In this document: one piece after another, positions 44,518-56,503 of the stretch
Numbering within the stretch: the first letter of the stretch is position 1
Layout of the letters: each line of letters opens with the position of its first letter
Assembly: GCA_965112735.1 (NCBI GenBank)
Contig: OZ218952.1
Span: forward strand, 1,984,001-2,048,000
Direction: 5' to 3'
Origin: Phaeosaccion multiseriatum
Taxonomy: Eukaryota > Ochrophyta, other classes
Length of the DNA: 64,000 nucleotides
Translations under genes and position numbers: made by a program
The notes under the pieces: generated by a model
The model's input: the letters and a program-made list of their open reading frames with translations, nothing else
Told to the model about the DNA's origin: nothing
Database searches by the model: none

Positions 44518-45395
44518 GATAGCTGCGCCGCGGTTCTTCGCGCGGGCACCCCCCCCCTTTGTAGGTCCTTCCCACGATCAGCCTCGTCTCTTGTAAAGAG
44601 ACGTCCAATCTGCTCGGCCCCCCTCCAACCCGCCGAGCCGCCTTGGCACCCTGCTGAGGGAGTTGAGGCGAGGGAGTTGCGGCCTACGTGCTCCAGTCTC
44701 GCCGCAACTTCTCCACCTAGTACCGGGAAGCAGCGGTGTGGGACGCGCGCTGAGGTGACAATGAAAAGAAAGGAGAGAGGAAGGGTGAGAGAAAACAAGG
44801 GTGCATGAAGGGCATGACAGGTGAGAGGGATACGTGGAGGGGGGGGGGGGAAGGGGGGGAGTTTGGTGCTGCTATTGGAAGACGGGGCCAGGTGTGCAAC
44901 GTGGGGACGCACATGAGTATAAACCTTCTTCTCCCTTCCCTCCTTCAGGTGGTATGCGTGGTGAGAGGGACAACAGCTCCCCTGCCTGATCGATGCACCG
45001 AACCAGGTTGGGGAGAGGTGCATGTTCCGAAAATTTAAAACCACAACCCACGCCGCCTCTCCAGCAGAGACGGACACTCCCACTTCTCACCTTCTTGGGA
45101 CGGATGGTGCTGGTTAGGGTTGCACGTGAGGGAGGGAAGGGGGTGGAGGACAAACTATTCACTCACTTTTGCATGGGTGGTCCGATTGGTCCTTCCGATG
45201 GGATCGATGGGGCCCGGATTTGGAAGGGGCGTTGGCTATGAAACTTGAATTGAAATTGGAAAGGCGGAATCGCATCGTTGGGCGGGAACAAGAAAGGCTC
45301 TTCACCGGCCAGAAAAGCCTCCTCGTGACCGCGGGTGCGTGCGTGGGGTAGGCATGTATCAGCCCCATGCACGCCTTGCTCTTCTAATGCTCTAC
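44518..45395. other. Spacer, no gene seen
   Basis: Upstream region of the seven-helix gene. It has C- and G-runs and a long open frame without coding character on the minus strand. A stretch near 45240 (GAAACTTGAATTGAAATTGG) resembles the dispersed GAAACT motif. Confidence 0.5.
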
Positions 45396-45470
45396 CGCTA
45401 GGCCGCTCGGCCTTCGGCCGATCTAGGCCTAGGCCGGCGGCCTCCGGCCGCTCTAGGCAGCCTCCCAGTG
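45396..45470. repeat. GC-rich GGCCTAG palindromic repeat, second copy
   Basis: AGGCCGCTCGGCC and ATCTAGGCCTAGGCCGGCGG relate this stretch to 12690-12804. Flanking sequence TGACCGCGGGTGCGTGCGTG (45331) is imperfectly repeated at about 45466. Confidence 0.6.
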
Positions 45471-45551
45471 ACCGTGGGCGCGGGCGTGGTGCCGCCCAGC
45501 CAGTGGGTAGCAGCACACCTGTGGGCCTGCACTCCTCGTAGGGCCAGCGAG

Positions 45552-45612
45552 GCTCCTGTTAATACACTATCGCCCACATTCTGGATAGTCGATAGCGCAG
45601 GGGGATGAAATG
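45552..45612. mobile_element. Degenerate remnant of element gamma
   Basis: AATACACTATCGCCCACATT then CTGGATAG matches the left end of the element at 54527 except for its first bases, and a GATAGCGCAGGGG-like end follows. Short and without target duplication. Confidence 0.65.
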
Positions 45613-45790
45613 CTCTTCTGAAGTCAAGGAAAATAGGGCTCGACATGTAAAGTCGACCATGTGCGAAGTGGTGAAAAGAGTGGAGAGAGAAAAAAATACA
45701 CGGCGCATCGGACAACGCTCACGCTAAGGAGGGGCGTGACCGAGAGAACCACTACCCCTTGTAGTGAGGGCCCTCACATTAAGGGAGAAG

Positions 45791-46623
45791 ATGCCTTTCT
45801 ACCAGCAAATCATCACGTTAAAGCCTCACACCAAGGCCGAAGAATTGACGCGCATCTTCCGGCGCCTCTCACAGGCCATTGTTCGCACCGGAGGCGTGGT
45901 GCGGGTGGTGGAGAACCACGGGCTACGGCACTTGCCATACCGCTTCCATGCAGGGGCCGCCTCGCTGGGGGAGACTACTCGATGGTACAAGCAGGGGCGC
46001 TGGGTCAGCATGTACTTCGATGCTAATCCAGCCGTGCACAAGGGCCTTAAGCGCCTGCTGATGGTGGAGGAGAGGTGCGTGGGGGTGAGGGAAGAGACTC
46101 TCTTGACGAGAAGATGAAATGACGATGGCGGCAGGGGGTGGAGAAGCAGCCAGCAAATTGATGGAGTAAAAGCCTCGCCTCTTTTCTTGGCTGTACTCCG
46201 AGGCTGGCTCTGTCCTTTTGCTCATTCTTCCTGAACTGCGGGGTTTTCCGTCTTCCCTCTCCCTCCCCTCTGCCTGCCACCCCCCCTCCCTCCCCTGCGC
46301 ACAGCGTCCTTCGTTCCAACGTGCTAAAGCCCCAAGTGAAGATGGAACGAATCACCACCAAGCACAAGAGCAACCCTTGGCTGCCAAACTTCGACCCAGA
46401 GGCAGAGGCAGCAGCTCGGGAGGAGGAGTTCAGAAAGAAGTACTCCCCCTCGGGAGGAGGCCTGGGGTCGTATACTAGCAAGGGGGGGCTAGATGGGCTG
46501 CTAGGAGGAGGAGGAGGAGTGGGCATGGGTATTGGGGGCACAGGCGCGGATGCCTCTGCTGCAGAGGCGCTTACGACAAGTAAAGGGTTCTCGAAACCCA
46601 TTCTGCCACCACCGGTTTGGTAG
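45791..46623 (+). CDS. Mitochondrial ribosomal protein bS6m
   Basis: Small-subunit ribosomal protein of the S6 family. Exons 45791-46074 and 46305-46623 close to 200 residues. The S6 fold is clear: MPFYQQIITLKPHTKAEELT, IVRTGGVVRVVENHGLRHLP, the basic-aromatic strand RWVSMYFDANPAV and the end VLRSNVLKPQV. No N-terminal extension is seen; mitochondrial S6 often starts directly with the MPxYE-type strand. The C-terminal 80 residues (KHKSNPWLPNFDPEAEAAAR, a Gly run) are extra relative to bacterial S6. Plastid targeting is unlikely without a presequence. Confidence 0.88.
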
Positions 46624-47908
46624 GCACGCTGGGGCAGTTAGGTAGTGGGTAGGCAGGGCAGAGCGTTTGTGACGGAGAGAGAGAGATATATATATATAGA
46701 GAGAGAGAGAGACGGAATGAGATGTAGACGACAAAGCAAGCAAGAAGCGAAGCATCAGGAGGGCCTGGCTGGCTGTTGCTTTGCTATTATTGTACATACA
46801 CACTTTGAAAGAACTCTTTCCACCTTCAAGACCCTGCGTCTCCGGGCTTGGCTGTTTGCGTACATGCTTCCCCCTGCTATTCCAAGTCGCCGTGTCTTGC
46901 TCCGACGCTCACCAACCCACCGGACACACACACACACACACACACATGCACACGAACCTACCTTCTCTTCCCATGTGCTCTAGGCTCTAGGCACAGTCGG
47001 GGGCCATCCGTTGCCGCCTCCGTGACAACAAGCAGCTCTGTTTTATCCCTGCGACGTCCCCAGCGTACTTTTGCTCACATACATATATCATGTTGTTCTT
47101 GTTTCCACCCACCCACAACCCACGACAACCCCCTCTGGAGTGTTGCAAGGCGAGCCATGGAAGGATGGCAGCCGACGGGCATATGCTCCCTGAGGGCAGT
47201 CCTCCCCCCCCCTCTTGGGTATAGTGTAGACAAAGTCCACAGAGGTGACTTCTGTTGTTGCTGCTTCGCTGGGGCGGAGCAGGACAGTGAAGGTGTAATG
47301 TACTTAGTATTACGTAGTTGTGTGTGTCTCATCTTATTTCTTCCTCCTATGTAACAGTATTATAGGTGTGTGTGTCTCATCTTATTTCTTCCTCCTATGT
47401 AACAGTATTATACGGGAGACGAACGACGAGTGGGAAAGATTGAGAGAAACCCACGCATCGTAGTGGGTAGTAGGTAGGCAGACATACAGCCAGTGCTCCA
47501 GTACCGCCGGGGCAGGGGAGTGCAGGGCAGACAAAAAAAGAAAGGGCCACTACGTCAGTACGGCGCCAGAGTTTACAACACAAAAAGAGCACACACTCAC
47601 TCGGCAGCGGGCCAACGCACACAACTCAACTATCGAAGCTACTTGTGACAGAACAAGAATACACTGCTAAGCCTTCTCTTACGGGGAAAAGCAGTCTCGG
47701 GGGGTGGGGGGGGGGGCAGGAAAGCGCAGAGCGGCAGTGTAGGTAGAGGAAGCAGCAGTACACATGCCACCTATCCCGAACACAGACAGCACTGATGGAA
47801 GGCTTCCTCCTCCCTGCCCCCTCTTAGCGCTGATGCCAGCATCGCCCGTCTAAGAGTGGCGGGGGTAGGTGTAGGCGTGAAGCACACACCCCCTACTCCG
47901 TGACTGCT
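46624..47908. other. Spacer between convergent genes
   Basis: Contains a GA/TA repeat near 46676-46712, a (CA)n run near 46924, a 48-bp tandem duplication at 47320-47412 and a G-run near 47700. No gene seen. Confidence 0.6.
47320..47412. repeat. 48-bp tandem duplication
   Basis: GTGTGTCTCATCTTATTTCT through GTAACAGTATTATA occurs twice with no differences seen. Confidence 0.92.
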
Positions 47909-50900
47909 TCACTCCGCCTGCGCCGGCTTGCAGGCTGGCAACACCGAGATGGAACCGCTTCGCTTCTTGTCCACTGCCATAGAGCCCGAGCGGCTCCTGC
48001 TGCCGCCGTTGTTGCTGCCGCTGTCACTGCCACTGCTGGCCGGGGGGGGGGTTGCTCGATTGCTGGCGTCGCCAAAGGGCCGCCTCGCCGCCTTCAGCTC
48101 CCCCTCCTCCTTGTCCTCCTTGTCCTCCTGCTCCTGCTGCTGCGGCTGCTCCTCCTGCTGCTGCTGCTGCTCCTTCACCAGACTGTCAAGAATATCTTCG
48201 TAACTGTCTTCGTCGTTGTCGTCGGCGCCACTGTCCTCGCCGTCGCTGTTGCTGGTCGTTGTTGATGCAGTTTGACCCAATGCCGCCGGGCTGTGGCTGG
48301 GCTTCTTCTTCTCTCCCATTTCCAGTCTCTCCTGAAGCCGCTGCAGGGCTTCCTTGGCCTCTTGGCTCTCATCGTCCTTTCGGACAGCGTCTGCGTAGGC
48401 CTCAAGAGCGAGGCTGTAGAGAGAGGAAGGAAGGAAGGGAGGGAGGGAGGACAGGCAAGCATCGTATCAAGTCAGGGGGGAAGGGAGGGGGAGAGAGAGA
48501 GAGGCAAAATACTTTAGGCAGAGCGGAAAGTCCCGAGCCTTGCACGTTGGACGGTGAAAACATTGTGACGTTGTCACTCCCTCTCTGCTCCATCAAGGAA
48601 GAAAGGGCGGAGGTGATTGGGAGGTGAGAGAGACCGAAAGAGCGAGAAAAAAAAAGAAGCAAACAAGCCCAGCCCACCCCTGTCCCAACTGCTCCACGAA
48701 CCGAACTCTGGCCACTTCCCCACTACCACTTCAAACCACCAACCTACCGACACTACCAACACAGCACAAATCTGATCCATCAAACACTGACTACTGAGCA
48801 CTAGACTGACTGAGCCGTCCCGAGTGCTCCACGATCGCAACCACTGAAGCATTAACCTCCACCGTTCCGATTGCTCTACTGACACTGACCCCCGAGTAGA
48901 AACCTACGAAACACTCACCACTCCCCACTCGACGTGAGCTGTCACGACTGCTCCACTACCATTACCACACTAACCCACGAACATGCGCTGTCCCCACTAA
49001 CCCACTACCATAGTCCAGTAGGAAGCGGCTAACCTGAGCTGTCCCGACTGCTCCAGGCACACCCCGAGATTGAAGAACGCCTCCGCGCAGTCCGGCGACA
49101 CCGTCAAAACGTTGCGATAGGCACACGCCGCCTCCTCGAACCACTCAATGTCCTGCAGAAGGTCCCCCATGCACGTTAGGGCAAGCACATTGTTGCGCTC
49201 CAGAGCCAGGGCCTTTTTGTACACTTGGATGGCTGCGTCGGTCTGCAGCGAGGGCATGGGGGAGGGGTACGTGGGGTGGGGTTGGGTCGAGTTCAGCAAG
49301 AGCAGGGCACTTTCGCCGGGCGGTTTCGCAATAGCGAATGCGCTCAGCTCGTTCGTTTTGCACCGCCTTCGACCTCCTCCTGAGACGTACACGCACACAC
49401 ACTCCTCGATCTAATAATACCTTTAGCCCCCCACCCCTTCCCTCTGAGCCCACCTACCCACCCACCCACTGGCTTTCTGTAACCACCCACCCACCTGGCC
49501 CAGCTCCTTTAGCACAAGTCCGAGGCTGATGAAGGTGTCCGTGTCCTTCTCGTCCAGCTGCAGGCCAGCACCATCATCAGCAGCAGGGGTCGGAAGGTGT
49601 GAAGCGACTAAAGAGATGGACTGCAAACGCACACACGCAGGCTCACTGAATCACACGGGCACGTACACACACGCACACACTCTCCCCCGCCTTTGAAGGG
49701 TTGTGGCGAGTATAGAGATGGCCTGTAACACACAAACATAATCACACACACACACACACACGCACACACAACACACACATGCACACTTATCATACGCTCT
49801 CACACACACCATGGCCGCCGAGCGGAAGTGGCGCACCGCCTCCTGCAGCCTGCCCTGCGTCTGCCGCACGTAAGCGAGGTTGTAGTGCGCAGTCGCCACC
49901 TCCGGGTTGATGAGCAGCACCCGCTCGTAGGCCGTGGCTGCCTTGTCCAGCTGCCCCATTTCCTGCAGCTGTTGGTAATACGTTGGTCAGTATAGATAGG
50001 CAGGCAGGGGGTGTGGTGTACAGTATCAAGTCAGTCAAAGGTATGGGGACGAGGAGAGGAGGATGACGGGTGTGTGCAGAACACTTACTTCTTCAGAGTT
50101 GGGTGGGTGAGTGGGTGCACGGGCAGGGCAAGGGCATCATTCGGCAGATCAAACACGAGACGCTTCATTGACAAAGCGACGCATATGTGGTGGAAGACGC
50201 CGCCGGCTGACGTCGGGAAATCCCACCCACACATGCACTGCACGACTCACCGCTATGCCCATGTTGAAGCGAGAGGCCGTGAAAGAGGGGTCGTGCCCGA
50301 GTGCCTGGGCGTAGCTCTCCACGGCAGCCTCGAAGCACTGTGCATCCTGTTGTGCCTTTCCCACAGCATGGCACTCACGAGCCAAGCTGAAGGCGTCCTG
50401 CGGGAGAGGACAAGTCGGCTGATGAGCATGTGTGGGGATGTCATGTGGGGTGTGTCAAGAAGAACATTTTCGACCCTTCGTAGGTAAGAGAGGTGGGTGA
50501 AGGTTGGGATACAGAGCTCTACCAAGCCCGTAAGCACTCAGGCCGCGCTACTGTTGCTATCGTGCTCCCCACACCCTCTACTGTTCCTCCCCCCTTACTT
50601 TCCAAGGCAAAACCACAAAAGACACAGCAACAGCAGCTTCGAGGCCAGCTACAAGCGAAGCGCTGAGTTCAGGACGAGGAAGGCTTCCACCTTCACCTCC
50701 TGCTGCTGTTTCGTCGCCTCTGCTGCGCTTCTTGCTCGTCTTTCTCGGCGAAAGGAAGGACACTTTCCCGCCGTTAGGAATTTAACACATTTTCCCTTGT
50801 GCAGTACAGCGCCCCTTACCTTCTCTCCGGACAGCTTCCGCCCGCCCGCAGTCCCATCGTGATAGCCACTGTTCGTAGGAAAGTCCTTGGTAGATCTCGG

Positions 50901-50945
50901 CGTATGCGTTGTTTGCGCCCCACAGCACTTATCGAAAAGCCCCAT
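47909..50945 (-). CDS. TPR-repeat protein with possible lipidated N-terminus
   Basis: Exons on the minus strand: 50945-50820, 50397-50251, 49962-49810, 49620-49495, 49242-49034, 48413-47909. Phases close to 421 residues. At least five tetratricopeptide helical pairs are visible: CFEAAVESYAQALGHDPSFT, QLDKAATAYERVLLINPEVA, RLQEAVRHFRSAA, DTFISLGLVLKELGQ, AIQVYKKALALERNNVLALT and WFEEAACAYRNVLTVSPDCA. The N-terminus MGLFDKCC has Gly2 and a Cys pair, fitting N-myristoylation plus palmitoylation. The C-terminal exon is acidic and Gln/Ser-rich and ends in a basic segment. TPRs are scaffolds; partner unknown. The intron between the last two exons contains copies of the exon 5 end. Confidence 0.82.
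48680..49033. repeat. Decayed repeats of an exon-intron junction
   Basis: The sequence GCTGTCCCGACTGCTCCA at the end of exon 49242-49034 (plus strand) recurs imperfectly at about 48683, 48814, 48865 and 48940 within the adjoining intron. Confidence 0.75.
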
Positions 50946-51251
50946 TGTTCTCCTTCACCTCGTCAGCAGCAAAAGGCGGTCCTTTTCGCAATCCCTTCCC
51001 TTGAAAGGAGTTGATGACAGCCCTGGCAGGTGGACGCTGGTATCTGCTCCTCCTTCTTGCTGTTCCTCTCGTTCCGCTCTCCTCTCCTCACGTCCTCTCC
51101 TCTTCTCTATTTGATCAACGATGAATGATCTCCTCGCCGGGGGGGTGGGATTGTTAAAGGTCGTGTTTCTCACTTGCATCAAAACGCCACTTTATTTTCT
51201 CCCTTTTGAGCTTTTAAGGTCGATAACAGATTGCTGTGCAGCGCAACCGGT

Positions 51252-52365
51252 ATGGAGGAAGGGGAGCAGATGATCCCTAGCCCCGATCGGGATAGGAGGT
51301 CCCCAATGAGGAGGCTGGAGGTGGCCCCACTGCTGGTAGGAGCCAACGACAACTGTGTCACAACAGCGACGACGGCCAGCAACAAGAGCAGCGGCGGCAG
51401 TGGTACAATAAAGGGCATGGGGAGGGCGCGGAACAAGATAATGGACGCGTTTGATAACCTGCCGGCTCGGGCGCAGCTCGTCCTCCTCATCGCTGCCGTC
51501 TTCATTTCCTTTATTGCCCACAACAGCCTCCAGGAGCACATCATGCTGGCTGGTTTCCAGTATGGGTGGGTGCTTGGGCTCTTTGAAGTCATGGGAGTGC
51601 TACTTGGCACGAGCGTGGAGAGGCACATCAGCCACGAGACGAAAGGAAGGACGCAACCCCTTGCCTCGTACCTCGGGGTGGGCTGCTGCCTCTTTTTCAG
51701 CAGCTCTCTTAGCAACGTGGCCCTTAACTACATTAACTTCCCGACCAAAGGTGTGTGCCTGCGTCTGCCTCCCATGATTCTGCGTGACTACTTCTGTGCC
51801 GTGAGAGCAAGTCGATGCTGACCCCATTCCGCCCCCATCCACGTGTGTCCCTTTTCCAGGCTCCACTCAAACACACACCAGCCCCCAGCACGAAAACAAC
51901 ACAACACACTGCACACTGCACCCCTCGCTAATAAATACGTCTCCTCGCAACTGGCAATCGCACACAACTGTCGCCTGATCGTGTCCTTCCTACCATCCCT
52001 CAGTGGTGTTTCGCTCGTGCAAGCTGATCCCCACCATGGCTCTGTCCCGCATGTGGAACAAGAATCCCATCAGCGGCATGGACTTCTTGTGTGCCACTCT
52101 CCTGTGCCTCGGCCTCATCATCTTCGGCACGGCGGACGTGTCCGTGAGCCCCAACTTCGACCCGAGAGGCATCATCCTCGTGCTCGGCTCCGTGTGTGCA
52201 GACTCGATACTCCCCAACCTGCAGGTATAAGGAGAGGTACAGCGGCACATGTTAGAGGTGTATGGGTCCAGTGATAGAGGTGTATAGGTACAGGCGTAGA
52301 GGTATACGGGTATCAGACCGATGCATGTGATGCTAGCCGTACACACTTTCCCCAAGGCTGTGCTA

Positions 52366-52413
<48 letters not shown>

Positions 52414-54068
52414 GTGGTGGTGGTGGTGCAGCTGCAGCTGCTGCTTCTGCTACCACCCCCCCTGCTGCTGCCCCCCTCGTGCCCCTCCTCCTCCTCCTCC
52501 TCCTTCTCCTCCTGCTACTGCTGCACTACTCCTCCAGCTGAGCTGCTGACCCCCCCACCCCCCGCCCCCTTGCTGCTTGCCGCTGCCCCTCGCTCCAACC
52601 GCAGGAGCGTCTGTTCGAGAACGGGGCGGGCAGGTCGGAGGTGACCTACTACAGCAATATCTTCAGCATCGTCGCCATGCTGTTGGTTCTCTGGGTCATT
52701 GGAGACCTAGGAGGGGCGGTGGTGTTTGCCATGGCCAACCCACATGTGCGCAATCTTATGGTGCTCTACGCAGGTGGGAGAGGAAAGAAAGAGGGGAAGG
52801 ATTCAGTAAGAAACTGAAGCTGAATAGAGGGCGAAGACGAGAGCAAGACAGAAAGAGAGAGAGAGAGAGAGGGCGAAGACGAGAGAAAGAGAGAGACGGA
52901 GAGAGAGAGAGGCACGAGGAAGAGAAGGAAAAGGAGAAAAGTGGGAGATGGGCTTTTGGAGAAAGGAGAGAGAGAGATCCTGTAGCGCCCCTGACCTCAC
53001 CCCCACCCTCGCCCCCACCTGGGCACTTTGTGACCCCCCCCCTCACTCACTCACTCCCTCCCTCACTCACTCCCTCACTCACTCACTCACTCCCTCGCTC
53101 ACTCACTCACTCCCTCGCTCACTCACTCACACTCTCGCTCGCTCACTCACTCACTCACTCCCTCGCTCACTCACTCACTCACGCACGCACTCACGCACTC
53201 ACTCACTCCCTCACTCACTCACTCACTCACTCCCTTCCTCACTCACTCACTCACTCCCTTCCTCACTCACTCACTCACTCACTCACTCACTCGCTCACTC
53301 ACTCACTCACTCACGCACTCACTCACTCACACCCTTGCTCACTCACTCACTCACTCCCTCGCTCACTCACTCACGCACTCACTCACTCCCTCACTCACTC
53401 ACTCTCTCACTCACTCACTCCCTTCCTCACCCACTCACTCACGCACTCACTCACTCACTCACTCACGCACACACTCACGCACTCACTCACCCAGTCGCTC
53501 ACCCACTCGCTCACTTACTCACTCACCCACTCACTTCCTCACTCACTCACTCACTCACTATCCCCCCTCCCTCCCTCACTCAATCACTCACTCACCATAC
53601 ACTCACTCACTCGCTCACTCCCTCACTCACTCACTCACTCACGCACTCACTCACTCACTCACTCCCTCACTCACTCCCTCACTCACTCACCCACTCACTC
53701 ACTCCCTCACTCCCTCACTCACTCCCTCACTCACTCACTCACTCGCTCTCCCTCCTCCCTCCTCCCTACATCCCTCAGTTGTGGCATATTTCGCCGTCTT
53801 TTGTTACATGAACCTCATCTTCCGCTTCGGTGGAGTAACGGCCGTGCTGGTGGGCAACACACGCAAGGCAGCCACGGTGATGCTGTCCTTCGTACTCTTC
53901 CCCAAGCCCTTTACTTACAATTATGTCAGCGGAGGCTTGTTGGTTGTAGCGGGGCTGTTTGGCCACATTCGAGTGCAGCAGAAGGAGCCGTTGAATGGCC
54001 GGACGGGCTCAAAAGGGTCCAGCAGGAGGAGGGTAGAGTTGAGGGAGAGGGAGAGAGAGAGAGACTAG
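51252..54068 (+). CDS. SLC35B3-like PAPS / nucleotide-sugar transporter
   Basis: Golgi membrane antiporter of the SLC35B group, closest in signature to PAPS transporters. Exons 51252-51750, 52004-52224, 52605-52773 and 53779-54068 close to 392 residues. Hydrophobic segments include LVLLIAAVFISFIAHNSLQE, YGWVLGLFEVMGVLLGT, LGVGCCLFFSSSLSNVALNY and DFLCATLLCLGLIIFGTAD. Family signatures: SNVALNYINFPTKVVFRSCK then LIPTM, ADVSVSPNFDPRGIILVLGS then VCADSILPNLQE, and GNTRKAATVMLSFVLFPKPF then TYNYVSGGLLVVAGLF. The C-terminus is Arg/Glu-rich. UDP-sugar substrates remain possible. Intron 3 (52774-53778) is mostly an (ACTC)n repeat. Confidence 0.87.
53041..53752. repeat. (ACTC)n/(CCCTCACT) minisatellite in transporter intron 3
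   Basis: About 710 bp of CACTCACTCCCTC units with GCTC and GCAC variants, ending just before the exon-4 polypyrimidine tract. Confidence 0.97.
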
Positions 54069-54526
54069 ACGCTCCACTCACCCTCTCACGGGGCTGATCA
54101 TGATCATGATCATGGCCGTCATGCGAGTGCTGCTGGTGTGCGGAGAGTGGTGCTGAAGAGACGCCACCATCTCCACCACGGGACCTCGTCCTCCCAGCAG
54201 AGAGATGTGAGAAATGGGATAGAAATGATATAGATGGGATGAGAAGATGAAAACTGATGAAACAGACAGGAAGAAAGCAGCAGCCGTAGCAGCAGCAGCG
54301 GCAACAGTGGCAGCAGCAGCAGGCGACAGCGGCGGCCCTTTGGGATCTGTCATTCCGGCGGGACAGGCTCGGGACGGCGGAGAGGAGTAATGCCACCCCC
54401 AGCAGCGGGGTGGGGGGGGGTCGGCTCATCATCATGGCTCATCATCACGGCTCATACTCTCGTCGGATCACCACAGAGGGTACATGGATGGATGGGAGAG
54501 GCGGGCGAAGGCCGGCAGCAGCAGTG
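54069..54526. other. Spacer, no gene seen
   Basis: Contains a short ATGATC repeat near 54098, GCA-rich stretches and a G-run at 54410. No exon recognised. Confidence 0.5.
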
Positions 54527-54783
54527 TCAACCCCTGATACACTATCGCCCACATTCTCGATAGCGCGCTATCGGGCCCCGGGGGGGCGGATAGCGCGCCG
54601 GCTGGCGCCGGCCGATAGCGGATAGCGCGCCGGCTGGCGCCGGCGATAGCGGATAGCGCACCGGCTGGCGCCGGGCGATAGCGGATAGCGTGCGCCTCGG
54701 CGATAGCGGATAGCGTGCGCCTCGGCGATAGCGGATAGCTGGCGCCAGCGATAGCGGATAGCGGATAGTGTATCAGGGGTTGA
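54527..54783. mobile_element. Inverted-repeat DNA element gamma, 257 bp
   Basis: Perfect 20-bp terminal inverted repeats, TCAACCCCTGATACACTATC at 54527-54546 and its complement at 54764-54783, bounded by a perfect 6-bp duplication GCAGTG (54521-54526 and 54784-54789). The interior reiterates GATAGCGGATAGCG units separated by GCGCCGGCTGGCGCCGG cores. No coding capacity. A degenerate relative lies at 45552-45612. Confidence 0.92.
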
Positions 54784-54916
54784 GCAGTGGCAGTAGAAGC
54801 AGGGAATAGGATAATTATGTCAACGAATCTCGACCTCGAAATCTGTTTCCCGGGTCTTCCCTTCTCTCCTCGCCTAAAAAAAAAAGCAAAAGGAGAGAGG
54901 GAGCATAGCTTTCAGC

Positions 54917-56450
54917 ATGGATCACCTCGTGGACTGGTCCTTCGCCAGCCCCGGCTACCCGGTATGGGTGTCGGATCAGGTGAGACAGAGGTTTTGAAGG
55001 GGTGGGAGGATTGTAAAACTCCTCTCTTCAATCTCCCCAACTGCTCGTTTTGGCTTCACCAAACACGAATCCTGTCCCATGAACTGGCAAGCCCTACTCC
55101 CTGCCCCTTGGTGTGGAGATGGAGATTGCAAGACCCTGTTCCTGTCAGAGGTCGCTCTGCAACTTGTGTGGCGAGGGGGAAACTTCAAGGGCGTTCGGTG
55201 AATTGGTGCATCGCGGTATAGGTCGACGGCATAGATGTCATGAAGAAGGGGAGACGTGATACTGAGAAGGCGCAGTGCAGAGAGCACATGCTGATAGACC
55301 TTCGGGTGGTCGTGATGGCTGTCCCTCTGTGAAGAAAAAATGGAGCTTTTGCGGGACTTTGTCGTGCTGCCACCAGTACCCCAAGCACAGCCTCTCTACC
55401 TGCAGAGGCGAACCAGGAGCAGTAACAGCAGTAGCAGCAGCAGGCCTCTGCAAGCTGGGACTTCACATGTTGTTTTGTCTTCGCTTTGGCATGGCCCGAG
55501 GGTGCCGTAGGTCCTTTGAGTTCACCGACTTGCTCTCTTTGTCTTCCTCGTCCTCGTCGCCCTCTCCCCGCACTGCTCCGGCATGTGTCTTGACTTTGTC
55601 TCTCTCTCCCCTTGCTAATGTAATACCGCCGTGTGCGAATCTCCCTCGTGTCCAACAGGGCGAGGCCTTTCTCGAGGCCAAGATCGACAGCATCAGCGAC
55701 AGCATCGTCACCGTGACCACGGCTGGCAACAAGAGCCTGGTCATCGACACCCTCCTCCCCACCAAGACGACACCCAAATCCGGCAAGGGAGTGGAGCAAA
55801 CTCGAAGGCTGCTGCCGAGGAGGTGAGAAGACGGACGGACTTCAGAGAAGATTATGACGATGGGTGGTGGTGGTGGTGGTGGTGGTGGTGGTGGTGGTGA
55901 TGCTGAGAATAGACAGACAGACAGGCTGATGTCTGACTGGAAGAGTACCTTACACTGGACTCCTCACCTCTGCCACTCTCCTCCACTCTACTTAACTCCA
56001 CTCACCACTTTCTTTCCGTCACCCTTTCACACCCCTCCCCCCCGCCCTCCCACGCACAGCCCAGCCCAACCCAACCCAACCCAACCCAACCCAACCCAAC
56101 CAAAACTCCTCCCTCCCTCACCCCTCACCCCCCCTCACCCCCTCCCTCACTGCCTCCTCGTGCTGCAGCACGGAGCTCCAGGTGGAGGGCACCGAGAACA
56201 TGGACGATCTTCATCCGCTCAATGAGGCGAGCATCCTTAAGAACGTGGAGCAGCGCTATCGACTCGATTTCATTTATACACGGACGGGTGAGGCAGAGGA
56301 GCGGGCAGGGGAGGGAAGGAGGGGGGGGAGGGGGGGCAAGGCAAGGCAGGGCAGGGGAGGGGAGGGGAGGGTGGGGGGGGGTAGTGGGGGGAGGGAGTGG
56401 AGGGAGGCGAGGGAGGGAAGGATGGGGGGAGGCGACTCCTCCCCCTACTT

Positions 56451-56503
<53 letters not shown>

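Noticed and set aside
52577-54097. 506-codon frame through the transporter intron
   Set aside because: It is made of (ACTC)n; the transporter exons on either side join in phase without it.
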